Part shown: positions 5,950-12,562 of the stretch, one piece after another
Layout of the letters: each line of letters starts with the position of its first letter
Numbering within the stretch: position 1 is the first letter of the stretch
DNA from: a virus
Virus record (IMG/VR): IMGVR_UViG_3300046012_000624
Location: 1 to 36,896 of that record
Strand: one strand, 5' to 3'
DNA length: 36,896 nt
Program-made: the position numbers and the translations under genes
The notes under the pieces: generated by a model
The model's input: only the letters and a program-made list of their open reading frames with translations
What the model was told of the DNA's origin: nothing
Database searches by the model: none

Positions 5950-7400
5950 CCCAGCGGCACCTCGCCGCTGTCCCCGAGCGGCCGCGGCGCGTCGCTCTCT
6001 ACGTCCGCGTGTCCGCCCTCATGGGCCGCGGCGGCGACGACTTCCACAGCCCAGACGTCCAGACGAACGCCATGCGCCGCCTCACCGCAGGCCTGCAAGA
6101 GGTCGAGGTCATCGAGGACATCGACCAGACCGGCCGCACCTTCTCCCGCGACGGCATCGACAAGATCCGCAGTCTCGCTGAGGCGCACGCCATCGACGTC
6201 GTCGCCGTGTACAACGTCTCCAGGCTCGGCCGCAACGTCCTCGAGTCGCTGAAGTTCCTGACCTGGCTCGCCGAGCGCGGCGTGACAATCCTGTCCGCCA
6301 CTGAGCACATCGACACCAGCACCCCCGCCGGCCGGTGGATGTTGACCAATATGCTCGCGATCGCCGAGATGCGCTCCGACGAGATCAGCGGCGAATGGGC
6401 CCGGACGATCCACCACCGCGCTGAGGCCGGCAAACCCCACGGCCGGCCGGGTACCGGATACGTGCGCGCGCCGGACGGGCGCTTCGCCGTCGACCCGGTG
6501 GCGGGCCCCGCGATCCGGACCGCGTTCATCGACTATGCCGCCGGCGTCGGCGGCCGCCAGATCCGCCTGTCGGTCCGGGCCGCCACCGGACTGGAGATCG
6601 CGCCGTCCACGCTGAAGCGGATCCTGCGCAACCGGGTGTACCTCGGCGTCGCCCGCGTGCGCGGTCAGCTCGGCCTGGTCGAGGTGCCGGGCGCCCATGA
6701 GCCGCTCGTGGACGAGGTCACCTGGCAGCGCGTTCAGGTGCGCATCGCGGCCGATCGGACCGTCGCGCCCGCGCTCAAGGCGGTGAAGTACCCGCTGTCG
6801 GGGCTGTGCCGCTGTGGGGTTTGCGGCCACGGTTGCGGCCACAAGAAGGCCCGTAACCGGGGCGGTCTTTCGCTGTCGTGCGCGAGGCAGTGGGTGGACC
6901 TGGAGAAGTGCACCGGCTGCGGTTACATCCCCGCTGCCGACGTCGAGGCGTACGTCCTGCGCCGCGTTGCCAGCTACGTCAGCGAGCTGCAGAGTGACAG
7001 CACCGTGCAGGCTGCCGTGGTGGCCCGTACGCGCCGCGCGGGGATCGACGCCAAGACGGTGAACGGTGAGCTGGCCGCTACCCGCAGGGCGATGTCCAGG
7101 GCGACTGAGCGGTGGGCCCGCGGTCAGCTCGACGACCGCACGTACGACGACACCATGACGGCGCTACAGCAGACGGAGACCGAGCTGGCCCTGACGCTGG
7201 GCTCGCTGCAGCAGGCGGCGGAACGTCCCTCGCCGAAGAAGGTGGCGATGCTCGGTCAGCGCCTGCTGCAGCTCTACCCGCAGATGAACGCGGAGCAGCG
7301 CAACCGGGCGCTGAAGGGCCTGATCGAGAAGATCGTCATCCGATCGGCAGCGCGCTATCGGGAGCCCGCGCATCTGCGCGTGGAGATCCGCTGGCTCTGA
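5946..7400 (+). CDS. int: Large serine integrase
   Basis: This is a 484-residue site-specific recombinase that would integrate the phage into the host chromosome. The resolvase domain starts at about residue 15, with the nucleophile in YVRVS (Ser23). It also has the SRLGRN motif near residue 95 and EMRSDEIS at the end of the domain. The recombinase domain follows (GRPGTGYV onward). A zinc ribbon with CRCGVCGHGC (from Cys288) and CTGC (322-325) precedes a coiled-coil (about 365-430). The order matches large serine integrases such as those of phiC31 and Bxb1. The start is GTG 5946, overlapping the repressor stop. The attP site is not identified. Confidence 0.95.
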   Translation: MTQRHLAAVPERPRRVALYVRVSALMGRGGDDFHSPDVQTNAMRRLTAGLQEVEVIEDIDQTGRTFSRDGIDKIRSLAEAHAIDVVAVYNVSRLGRNVLESLKFLTWLAERGVTILSATEHIDTSTPAGRWMLTNMLAIAEMRSDEISGEWARTIHHRAEAGKPHGRPGTGYVRAPDGRFAVDPVAGPAIRTAFIDYAAGVGGRQIRLSVRAATGLEIAPSTLKRILRNRVYLGVARVRGQLGLVEVPGAHEPLVDEVTWQRVQVRIAADRTVAPALKAVKYPLSGLCRCGVCGHGCGHKKARNRGGLSLSCARQWVDLEKCTGCGYIPAADVEAYVLRRVASYVSELQSDSTVQAAVVARTRRAGIDAKTVNGELAATRRAMSRATERWARGQLDDRTYDDTMTALQQTETELALTLGSLQQAAERPSPKKVAMLGQRLLQLYPQMNAEQRNRALKGLIEKIVIRSAARYREPAHLRVEIRWL

Positions 7401-7410
7401 CCGACGTTTG

Positions 7411-7436
7411 CGCACCGGCACGTCCGTGCCGGTGCG
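7411..7436. terminator. Bidirectional hairpin between convergent genes
   Basis: An 11-bp perfect stem (7411-7421 with 7426-7436) closes a GTCC loop between the integrase stop (7400) and the stop of the opposing gene (7447). There are no long U-runs on either side. Position and symmetry favour a shared terminator. Confidence 0.5.
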
Positions 7437-7446
7437 TTGAGGTCGG

Positions 7447-7830
7447 TCAGGTGGGTGTCTTGATGCGTCGTCGCCAGGCCTGCGAATCGTTCGTCCAGCG
7501 GCCCGCGGTGTCGTCGAGTAGCTGGTCCGCGCAGGGCCGCAGCCGCACGGTCGGATCGTTGGCCAACATCCGGTCGCGTTTGGCGCTCAGGTCGATCACC
7601 GTCGTCATGCCCGGCTCGGCACGCTCGGCGGCGATGGCAGTCGGCATCACCACCACCTGAGCCTTGCCGGAATCCAGGTCGCCCAGGGCGTGGTCCAGGT
7701 CCCGGTCAACGGCGTAGAACTTGTAGCCACGGCGCTGCAGGTACGCCCAGTACTGGCGCGCGAGGCACAGGCCGACCGGACGGCCGGCTGGGATGTAGAC
7801 GATGGCGGACGCGGCCAGGATCTTCTGCAC
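7447..7830 (-). CDS. Hypothetical protein with recombinase-like fold hints
   Basis: This encodes 127 residues from GTG 7830, chosen for the GAGGGGGA 8-15 bases upstream; GTG 7836 is also possible. Alternating strands and helices (AASAIVYIPAGRPVGLCLAR, then YWAYLQRRGYKFYAVDRDLD, then KAQVVVMPT) resemble a Rossmann-like or resolvase N-domain without a clear nucleophile. The C-terminal part is basic (SQAWRRRIKTPT). It faces the integrase across a hairpin and is perhaps a remnant or regulator related to integration. Function unknown. Confidence 0.55.
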   Translation of the reverse strand: MQKILAASAIVYIPAGRPVGLCLARQYWAYLQRRGYKFYAVDRDLDHALGDLDSGKAQVVVMPTAIAAERAEPGMTTVIDLSAKRDRMLANDPTVRLRPCADQLLDDTAGRWTNDSQAWRRRIKTPT

Positions 7831-7867
7831 TGCCACTTCCCCCTCGGGTTCCTGGAGCCATTCATGA

Positions 7868-7889
7868 GCAAGGTTCAATGGAACCTTGC
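7868..7889. promoter_or_regulatory. 22-bp perfect dyad, operator-like
   Basis: GCAAGGTTC (7868-7876) and GAACCTTGC (7881-7889) form a perfect dyad with the spacer AATG. It lies upstream of the minus-strand gene at 7830 and 135 bp before the excisionase-like gene. The core AAGGTTC recurs near 8915 in the next regulatory gap, so one regulator may bind both. It could also be part of an attachment site. Confidence 0.45.
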
Positions 7890-7978
7890 AGCCTGCAAGT
7901 ATGTGGATCGGCGTAACGGCCGGTTCACCCGTCGGTCACTCAGCGGGCCCAAACCATCCGATCATCCATTTCGGTCAA

Positions 7979-8018
7979 CCGTGCGACCGCACGGCAAGAT
8001 CGCACGGCAATACCGTGC
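7979..8018. promoter_or_regulatory. Cluster of four GCACGG half-sites
   Basis: CCGTGCG (7979-7985) and CGCACGG (7988-7994) form one dyad. CGCACGG (8001-8007) and CCGTGC (8013-8018) form a second. The cluster ends 6 bases before the GTG of the excisionase-like gene and overlaps its candidate -10 (TACCGT, 8011-8016), as expected for autoregulation or Xis binding. Confidence 0.5.
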
Positions 8019-8024
8019 ACTCCC

Positions 8025-8213
8025 GTGGCAGCGCCGAAGGTCGTCGGGCTCGCCGAGATCGCCCAGCGGCTCGGCGTCTCCAAGACGTACGCGCGTGAGC
8101 TGTCCCAGCGCCGCGGCTTCCCGGCCGGCACCAAGCTGACCCAGGGGTGGGTCTGGACCGCCTCCGACGTCGAGGCGTGGATCGCCAAGCACCGGCCGAA
8201 GCCGCACGGCTAG
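8025..8213 (+). CDS. Excisionase-like MerR/AlpA-type HTH protein
   Basis: This encodes 62 residues from GTG 8025. The fold is a small winged helix: GLAEIAQRLGVSKTYARELS at the helix-turn-helix, then the wing (WVWTASDVEAWIAKHRP). This layout is that of phage and AICE excisionases and AlpA-type activators. It lies close to the serine integrase and so is a candidate recombination directionality factor, though RDFs of serine integrases are diverse. No ribosome site is seen; TACCGT lies 8 bases upstream, so it may be leaderless. Its stop TAG overlaps the opposing gene's stop within CTAG. Confidence 0.75.
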   Translation: MAAPKVVGLAEIAQRLGVSKTYARELSQRRGFPAGTKLTQGWVWTASDVEAWIAKHRPKPHG

Positions 8214-8581
8214 AGCTTCACCGGGCGGCGGCCCGGGGTGTGCGCGACGCACCAGGCACACGGCCGCAGGTGGGCCGAGGTGCCGTAGTCGTGCTCAGGT
8301 ATCTCGTCGGCCAGCACCTCGGCCAGCTCCCGCAGATCGGTTCGGAAGGCCTCGACGTGGTGCTGCGGGATCGTATTGTTCGTCGCCCAGTAGCCGGCCG
8401 GACGCTCGAAGCCCGCATTGATGTTCTCGGGCATCCAGGACACGTACCACCCCGGATACCGGTCCTCGAGGTCGACGCACCCCTGGAGTACGCCGTCGGG
8501 CCAGCCGGTGCGCTCGGCGATCAGCCGCAGGTTGTTTCGCCTGCGGTGCAGGTCGGACGGCCACTTCGGGTACGGCGTCAT
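8210..8581 (-). CDS. Hypothetical actinobacterial protein
   Basis: This encodes 123 residues from ATG 8581, overlapping the stop of the upstream gene by four bases. The protein is rich in Trp, Arg and Asp: MTPYPKWPSDLHRRRNNLRL, then ERTGWPDGVLQGCVDLEDRY, then a CAWCVAH motif near the end. It resembles uncharacterised proteins of plasmids and prophages. Two cysteines and a histidine near the C-terminus could bind metal. It is translated together with the gene at 8805 and ends in a CTAG shared with the excisionase-like gene. Confidence 0.65.
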   Translation of the reverse strand: MTPYPKWPSDLHRRRNNLRLIAERTGWPDGVLQGCVDLEDRYPGWYVSWMPENINAGFERPAGYWATNNTIPQHHVEAFRTDLRELAEVLADEIPEHDYGTSAHLRPCAWCVAHTPGRRPVKL

Positions 8582-8805
8582 GCCCGCCACCGCCCGGCGT
8601 TGTCGCGCCAGCCGTGCGCGAGCCGCTCGGCGGGGTACGGCCCGAACTCCTGGTCCGGCGGGTAGACGTCCGCCAGCGTGACCATGTACCCGCCGTCGAC
8701 CCGGCGGGAGACGGTCGCGTAGTGCTGGAAGGCGAGGATGTAGACGTCCTGCTCGTAGGGCGGGAGCACCGTGACGGGCTCGCCCACCTTCGGTAGATCG
8801 GCCAT
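8578..8805 (-). CDS. Small hypothetical protein
   Basis: This encodes 75 residues from ATG 8805, selected because AGGAGG lies 8 bases upstream. An upstream in-frame ATG at 8910 would add 35 residues with a coiled-coil-like ALEARVGALHARPG but has no ribosome site. The core (VGEPVTVLPPYEQDVYILAF) suggests a small beta-barrel domain, and the C-terminus has HGWRDNAGRWRA. It shares an operon with the gene ending at 8210. Function unknown. Confidence 0.65.
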   Translation of the reverse strand: MADLPKVGEPVTVLPPYEQDVYILAFQHYATVSRRVDGGYMVTLADVYPPDQEFGPYPAERLAHGWRDNAGRWRA

Positions 8806-8956
8806 TGCGGCCGCCTCCTTCGCTGCATCGAAGGGCGGAGGTCCGGGCCGGGCATGCAGTGCACCGACCCGGGCCTCCAGTGCAGCGGAGGTTACACCTG
8901 GAACTGTCATAGGGAAGGTTCTTGAGCAAGCTTCATACAGAAGCTGCACACGTACC

Positions 8957-8962
8957 TAGCGT
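8957..8962 (+). promoter_or_regulatory. -10 element for leaderless HTH gene
   Basis: TAGCGT stands 7 bases before ATG 8970, and no ribosome site precedes that ATG. CATACA at 8934-8939 could be a weak -35 with a 17-base spacer. An imperfect dyad around 8912-8932 (AAGGTTC/GCAAGCTTC) may be an operator. Confidence 0.4.
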
Positions 8963-8969
8963 GATCGCC

Positions 8970-9182
8970 ATGGGTGCGAAGGGGCGGCTCTACACAACTG
9001 GGGACATAGCCGACCGGCTCGGCATCACCCGCCAGTACGCGCTGACGCTCACCAAGGACCGGACGAAGCACTTCCCGGACAGCTTCGACGACATGCCCAA
9101 CGGCTCGGTCTGGCTCGTGCAGGACGTCGAGCGGTGGATCACCCAGAACCGGGGCGAACTGGCCGAGGATCCGGAGAGCTAG
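8970..9182 (+). CDS. Small excisionase-like HTH protein 2
   Basis: This encodes 70 residues from ATG 8970. The helix-turn-helix is TTGDIADRLGITRQYALTLT and the wing includes GSVWLVQDVERWITQNRGEL. This is the same architecture as the gene at 8025, with low identity. An ATG-side extension to 8922 exists but lies upstream of the -10, so 8970 is chosen. Its stop overlaps the opposing gene's stop in a CTAG. A DNA-binding role is likely; the target is unknown. It could control the plus-strand block that follows. Confidence 0.7.
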   Translation: MGAKGRLYTTGDIADRLGITRQYALTLTKDRTKHFPDSFDDMPNGSVWLVQDVERWITQNRGELAEDPES

Positions 9183-9457
9183 GCGTCGTCCTTGCGGCCG
9201 GCCTTCTGGAACACGACGCTGCGGCGCAGCTGGTAGATCTTCCGGTCAGCCACGGGCTTGCACCGCCAGCCCTGACCCTCGGCGCCCCACTCGCGAGTGC
9301 GGCGTTCCTCGTCGGCGAGTGACCGCTGGATCGTGCGCGCGGTGACTTCGAGCACCTCGGCCGCCTCGGCCACGCTCATCCAGTCCGCCACGTCGTACTC
9401 CTCGCCCCCAGGTGGTGGCAAGGATGTTTCCACGTCTTTCACGACCTCCAACGTCAT
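9179..9457 (-). CDS. HTH protein 3, DNA-binding
   Basis: This encodes 92 residues from ATG 9457. After a flexible N-terminus with PPPGGEEYDVADW comes SVAEAAEVLEVTARTIQRSL, a MerR/excisionase-type helix-turn-helix, then a basic region ending RRSVVFQKAGRKDDA. It is divergent from the transfer-like block, whose first gene starts 64 bp away, which suggests it regulates that block. GAGAAT lies 6 bases before its ATG, so this gene may also be leaderless. It converges on the HTH gene at 8970 with overlapping stops. Confidence 0.7.
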   Translation of the reverse strand: MTLEVVKDVETSLPPPGGEEYDVADWMSVAEAAEVLEVTARTIQRSLADEERRTREWGAEGQGWRCKPVADRKIYQLRRSVVFQKAGRKDDA

Positions 9458-9485
9458 GGTCGTATTCTCGCGTCCTTAACGCCAC

Positions 9486-9515
9486 TTGCGCTACCCGCGA
9501 CTCTCGCGACAGGAT
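9486..9515 (+). promoter_or_regulatory. Promoter for transfer-like block
   Basis: TTGCGC (9486-9491), an 18-base spacer and CAGGAT (9510-9515) are followed 6 bases later by ATG 9522. The -35 is identical to that of the leftward early promoter. The arrangement implies a leaderless first gene and lies in a 64-bp divergent gap with the HTH gene ending at 9179. Confidence 0.4.
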
Positions 9516-9521
9516 GGACAC

Positions 9522-9713
9522 ATGGGTCTCCCCGGAAACCTGACGCTGGCGGTCGGCGGCGCGCTCGTCGAGGGTGCCGTCTTCTGCCTCGTCATCCTCT
9601 CGGTCCGTTACGTCGTCAGGTCGGCTCGACCCAAGCCGCAGCAGCCGATCCGGATGACCGCCACGGTCGGCCGCGAGCTGCCCGCCCCGTCCCGGAAGGA
9701 GATCAGCCGATGA
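9522..9713 (+). CDS. Single-span membrane protein, first gene of transfer-like block
   Basis: This encodes 63 residues from ATG 9522. One hydrophobic segment covers about residues 6-30 (LAVGGALVEGAVFCLVILSV). A basic cytoplasmic tail follows (RYVVRSARPKPQQP). It overlaps the start of the DUF2637 gene as ATGA, so the two are coupled. In actinomycete plasmids, small membrane proteins of the Spd (spread) set precede the DNA translocase gene; the likeness here is of layout, not of a recognised family. Confidence 0.65.
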   Translation: MGLPGNLTLAVGGALVEGAVFCLVILSVRYVVRSARPKPQQPIRMTATVGRELPAPSRKEISR

Positions 9714-10495
9714 CCCGCAGGATCCGCTGGGCCGTGCGCGGGACGCTGTTCCTCGGCGTCGCCGCGTCCATCACCGCGAACGTGCTGCACGCCCGCGACA
9801 ACCCGATCAGCCAGGCCATCGCCGCGTGGCCACCCCTCGCGCTGCTGATCACCGTCGAGGTCGTGGCGCGGGTGCCGATCACCCGCCGCTGGTTCGCCGT
9901 CGTGCGCGTACTGGCCACCGCCCTGATCGCCGGGATCGCCGCATGGGTCAGCTACTGGCATATGGCGGGCGTCGCCCAGCGGTACGGCGAGCAGGGCAGC
10001 GCACCGTTCCTGCTGCCGCTGTCGGTGGACGGGCTGATCGTCGTCGCGTCGGTGTGCCTGGTCGAGCTGGGCGGACGCGACCGCGCCGCCGAGGAATCAA
10101 CACGAGGAGGAAGCAATGGCACTCAACTTGGGCAAGGTCGGCCGCAGGGTGAACGCGGCGATCACGTCAGCGGAGGCGAAGGAGTCGGCGGCGCTGGCGA
10201 AGCTGACGGGCAGCAAGGAGGACGCCCGGCAGGCGGAGATCCTGCGCCGGTCGGCGGAGGTGCTGCGCCGCCAGTAGCCGAGGTCAATTTGAGCCGACCG
10301 CGCAAGCCGCACACGACGAACCCGGACCGGGTGCGCCGGGCCTACGACCGGAACCCGGAAGCGGACCCGGCAGCGGTCGCCAAGCGGCTCAATTTGAGCC
10401 TGGCGACGGTGAAGAAGTACCGGCCGCCGAAGGAGCAGCCGGAGAAGGTCAACGGCAAGGTGCCAGAACTGGATCTGGAAGGAGCGAAGGCATGA
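9710..10495 (+). CDS. DUF2637/SpdB-like membrane protein with C-terminal HTH
   Basis: This encodes 261 residues. Four membrane helices fill residues 10-120 (TLFLGVAASITANVLHA, WPPLALLITVEVVARV, VLATALIAGIAAWVSYWHMA, LLPLSVDGLIVVASVCLVEL). A Gly-rich linker follows, then a helix-turn-helix near 215-245 (DPAAVAKRLNLSLATVKKYR). DUF2637 proteins of this build are linked to plasmid spread (SpdB) and AICE transfer in Streptomyces and Micromonospora relatives. They may pair with the TraB pore between hyphal cells. The linker reads like a shadow of another frame, because a 53-codon gene with its own ribosome site lies inside it (10116-10277). Confidence 0.8.
   Translation: MTRRIRWAVRGTLFLGVAASITANVLHARDNPISQAIAAWPPLALLITVEVVARVPITRRWFAVVRVLATALIAGIAAWVSYWHMAGVAQRYGEQGSAPFLLPLSVDGLIVVASVCLVELGGRDRAAEESTRGGSNGTQLGQGRPQGERGDHVSGGEGVGGAGEADGQQGGRPAGGDPAPVGGGAAPPVAEVNLSRPRKPHTTNPDRVRRAYDRNPEADPAAVAKRLNLSLATVKKYRPPKEQPEKVNGKVPELDLEGAKA
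10116..10277 (+). CDS. Nested 53-residue gene inside the DUF2637 gene
   Basis: A GAGGAGGAAG ribosome site at 10104-10113 precedes ATG 10116. The frame encodes MALNLGKVGRRVNAAITSAE and continues as an Ala/Lys/Glu-rich helix to TAG at 10277. This frame has the natural amino acid mix. The overlapping DUF2637 frame through the same bases yields an odd Gly-rich string. The nested gene is therefore probably real and may have been inserted or overprinted into the linker. The product looks like a small basic coiled helix; its role is unknown. Confidence 0.65.
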   Translation: MALNLGKVGRRVNAAITSAEAKESAALAKLTGSKEDARQAEILRRSAEVLRRQ

Positions 10496-10728
10496 CGAAG
10501 AACGTCACCGAGCAGGTCGCGCAGGAGAAGTTGCGCGCGTCGCTGGCCATGGGCGACACCCGGGCGAAGGCCGAGAAGTACGCCCAGCAGGTACGCGATT
10601 ACGACCGCGCCCAGGGCCGCGAAGGAGCGAAAACGACCGCGCCCAGGGCCGCGAAGGAGCGAAGTGATGGCGCAGCGAAAGCGTACGGAGGACTTTTACC
10701 CCGAGCATGTGGACGTCGATCAGCTTAA
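10492..10728 (+). CDS. Small helical protein with frame-shifted C-terminus
   Basis: This encodes 78 residues from ATG 10492, overlapping the DUF2637 stop as ATGA. The first 46 residues form a charged helix (EQVAQEKLRASLAMGDTRAK, then YAQQVRDYDRAQGREGAK). A 32-bp tandem duplication then shifts the frame. Without it the protein would end right after REGAK, with a TGA overlapping the next gene's start. The present tail (from about residue 47) is therefore new sequence. The helix could bind DNA or the membrane proteins beside it; function unknown. Confidence 0.65.
   Translation: MTKNVTEQVAQEKLRASLAMGDTRAKAEKYAQQVRDYDRAQGREGAKTTAPRAAKERSDGAAKAYGGLLPRACGRRSA
10601..10663 (+). repeat. Tandem duplication, period 32 bp
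   Basis: A 31-base unit at 10601-10631 is repeated exactly at 10633-10663. The period of 32 is not a multiple of three, so it changes the reading frame of the gene at 10492. It also duplicates an AAGGAG ribosome site. Exact identity suggests a recent event, or a sequencing or assembly artefact. Confidence 0.9.
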
Positions 10729-10879
10729 GGCGCGCCGGGAGCTGAAGAAGCTCGATGCCACTCGGATGCCCGCACAGGAGCGGAAGCGGCTGGGACCTGC
10801 GCTTACGGAGGCCCGCGACCGTGCTGTCGGTGATTCCCCGATGCACAGGCTGCCGCGAGACAACTGGCGGAACAACTAG
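10667..10879 (+). CDS. Small basic protein before translocase
   Basis: This encodes 70 residues from ATG 10667 with AAGGAG 8 bases upstream. GTG 10664 is an alternative. The product is strongly charged: RTEDFYPEHVDVDQLKARRE, then MPAQERKRLGPALTEARDRA, ending RLPRDNWRNN. It is predicted to be helical and cytoplasmic. It lies inside the 464-bp repeat-bounded unit and 72 bp before the translocase gene. No family is recognised. Small charged proteins are common between spd and tra genes. Confidence 0.65.
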   Translation: MAQRKRTEDFYPEHVDVDQLKARRELKKLDATRMPAQERKRLGPALTEARDRAVGDSPMHRLPRDNWRNN

Positions 10880-10951
10880 ACGCCCGCCCGCCGAAGAAGT
10901 AGCCGGAGAAGGTCAACGGCAAGGTGCCAGAACTGGAAGGAGTGAGCACCG

Positions 10952-12562
10952 GTGGCTGACCTGTTCCGGGTATGGCTGCCCGTGTCGTCGGCGGTCGCCG
11001 CGGTAGCCGCCGACGAGGGGCACAAGGCGGGCGTGGCTGCGGCGGCCGTGGCGCTGTGGCGCGGCCGCCAGTACCTGCACGAGCGCCGCTTCCGCCGCGA
11101 GTACATCGAGCCGACGCTGGCCGCGATGTCCCCAGCGCTCGGCCTGCAAGAGTCCCAGGTCCGGCTGCGCGTCGACACGTCCCTGGGCAACCTCACCCCG
11201 AGGCTGGCCAAACCGCTGTCGCCCGCCGAGAAGTGGATCCGGCTGCGGTACGGCGCCCACGTCGAGCCCGTGCTGCGGTGGCTGCCCGAGCGGGCGCAGC
11301 GCGGCGTGTGGGCGGTCCAGCGCAAGGCCCGGCCGGTCACCGGCAAGGTCGTGCTGCTGCGCCGGCCACGGGAGGACGCCGGCCCGCGGATCGAGCTGGT
11401 CGCGCAGACGCCTTACCTGACCGCGGAGCAGCGTCAGCTCGTCTCGTCGATCGTCAAGGCGAAAATTCCAGCAGGAGATCTCGTGGAAGCGTGGCACCAG
11501 GTCGGCGTGCGGGTGCGGGCCGTGTGGACGGTGCGCAAGCGGCCGCCGTCGGCGGTGGGCCTCGAGCACGTCCTGGCGCAGCTGCCGAAGCTGAAGGAGT
11601 GGGAGTTCTACGTCGGGCAGGCGGCCGGGGATCTGCCGGTGGTCATCTCGCTGCGGGACGACTCGCCGCACATCGCCGTGTCGGCCGGGTCGGGCGCCGG
11701 GAAGAGCGTGCTGGCGCAGCTGCTGGCCGTGCAGACCCGGCACCGGGGTGGCCGGGTGGTGATCCTGGACCGCAAGGGCTCGCACCGGTGGGCGATCGGG
11801 CAGCCGGGCATCGACTACTGCACGCGGCCGGTCCAGATGCACGAGGCGCTGCTGCGGACGGCGGCGCTGGCCGACGAGCGCAACGACCTGGCGCTGCACG
11901 AGGAGGAGGACTGGGACCCGGGCGACCGCGTGCTGGTGATCTGCGAGGAGCTGAACGCGACGATCGGGCAGCTCGCGAACTACTGGGCCGACGTCCGGGA
12001 GAAAGGCGAGCCGAAGAAGTCGCCCGCAATTGCGGCGCTGGCCGATCTGCTATTCATGGGCCGCTCGGCGAAGGTCAACGTATTAGCCATTGCGCAGATG
12101 CTCACGGCGCGGGCAATCGGCGGGCCGGAGGCGCGGGAGAATTTCGGTATTCGGTGCCTGGCTCGCTATACGGCGAACAACTGGAAAATGCTCGTGCCTG
12201 AGGCTGCGATGCCACGGGCATCACGCACGCTGGGCCGCTGGCAGGTCGTCATCGGAGGGCAGGCCATAGAGGTACAAGTCGCCTACCTCACCACAAAGCA
12301 GGCACGTGCCCTCGCGAATCCGGGCGACGGGCTTGTAGGCGCGCTGAGCAGCGATGTCCCCGGGGTCAGGGACATGATGACGCTGCGGGACGCCATCGAG
12401 GACGGCGTGATCCCCTGGTCGTACGAGGCGGCGAAGAAGCGGCTGCAGCGCAAGGTCGGGAACGCGCCGAAGCCTCGCGGCAAGAATGGGAACGCCGACC
12501 TATTCCAGCGCGAGGATCTTGCCCGCTGGGTCGAGAGCACGGAATCGGAGTCGGTGCCATGA
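10952..12562 (+). CDS. FtsK/TraB-like DNA translocase
   Basis: This is a 536-residue FtsK/SpoIIIE-type ATPase. An N-terminal hydrophobic stretch (SSAVAAVAADEGHKAGVAAA) is followed by a basic linker. The motor has Walker A GSGAGKS (residues 246-252), Walker B VLVICEE (327-333) and a sensor-like IAQMLTA segment. A basic C-terminal tail with a helix (FQREDLARWVES) could bind DNA. TraB proteins of Streptomyces plasmids and AICEs move double-stranded DNA between hyphae as a single-protein motor, and the neighbouring DUF2637 gene supports that class. Start GTG 10952 follows AAGGAG. It contains one rare TTA leucine codon (12083-12085), which in Streptomyces depends on bldA. Confidence 0.88.
   Translation: MADLFRVWLPVSSAVAAVAADEGHKAGVAAAAVALWRGRQYLHERRFRREYIEPTLAAMSPALGLQESQVRLRVDTSLGNLTPRLAKPLSPAEKWIRLRYGAHVEPVLRWLPERAQRGVWAVQRKARPVTGKVVLLRRPREDAGPRIELVAQTPYLTAEQRQLVSSIVKAKIPAGDLVEAWHQVGVRVRAVWTVRKRPPSAVGLEHVLAQLPKLKEWEFYVGQAAGDLPVVISLRDDSPHIAVSAGSGAGKSVLAQLLAVQTRHRGGRVVILDRKGSHRWAIGQPGIDYCTRPVQMHEALLRTAALADERNDLALHEEEDWDPGDRVLVICEELNATIGQLANYWADVREKGEPKKSPAIAALADLLFMGRSAKVNVLAIAQMLTARAIGGPEARENFGIRCLARYTANNWKMLVPEAAMPRASRTLGRWQVVIGGQAIEVQVAYLTTKQARALANPGDGLVGALSSDVPGVRDMMTLRDAIEDGVIPWSYEAAKKRLQRKVGNAPKPRGKNGNADLFQREDLARWVESTESESVP

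Larger units (their letters stand above)
10437..10937 (+). repeat. 37-bp direct repeat flanking two small genes
   Basis: Bases 10437-10473 recur exactly at 10901-10937, and similarity extends a few bases on both sides. Copy 1 encodes the tail of the DUF2637 protein (PEKVNGKVPEL). Copy 2 encodes the same words after an in-frame stop, just before the translocase gene. The 464-bp unit between the copies holds two small genes, as if it had been inserted or duplicated next to the original junction. Confidence 0.85.

Noticed and set aside
7447-7830. Second serine recombinase
   Set aside because: It has only a vague Rossmann-like pattern and lacks the Arg-Val-Ser nucleophile motif.
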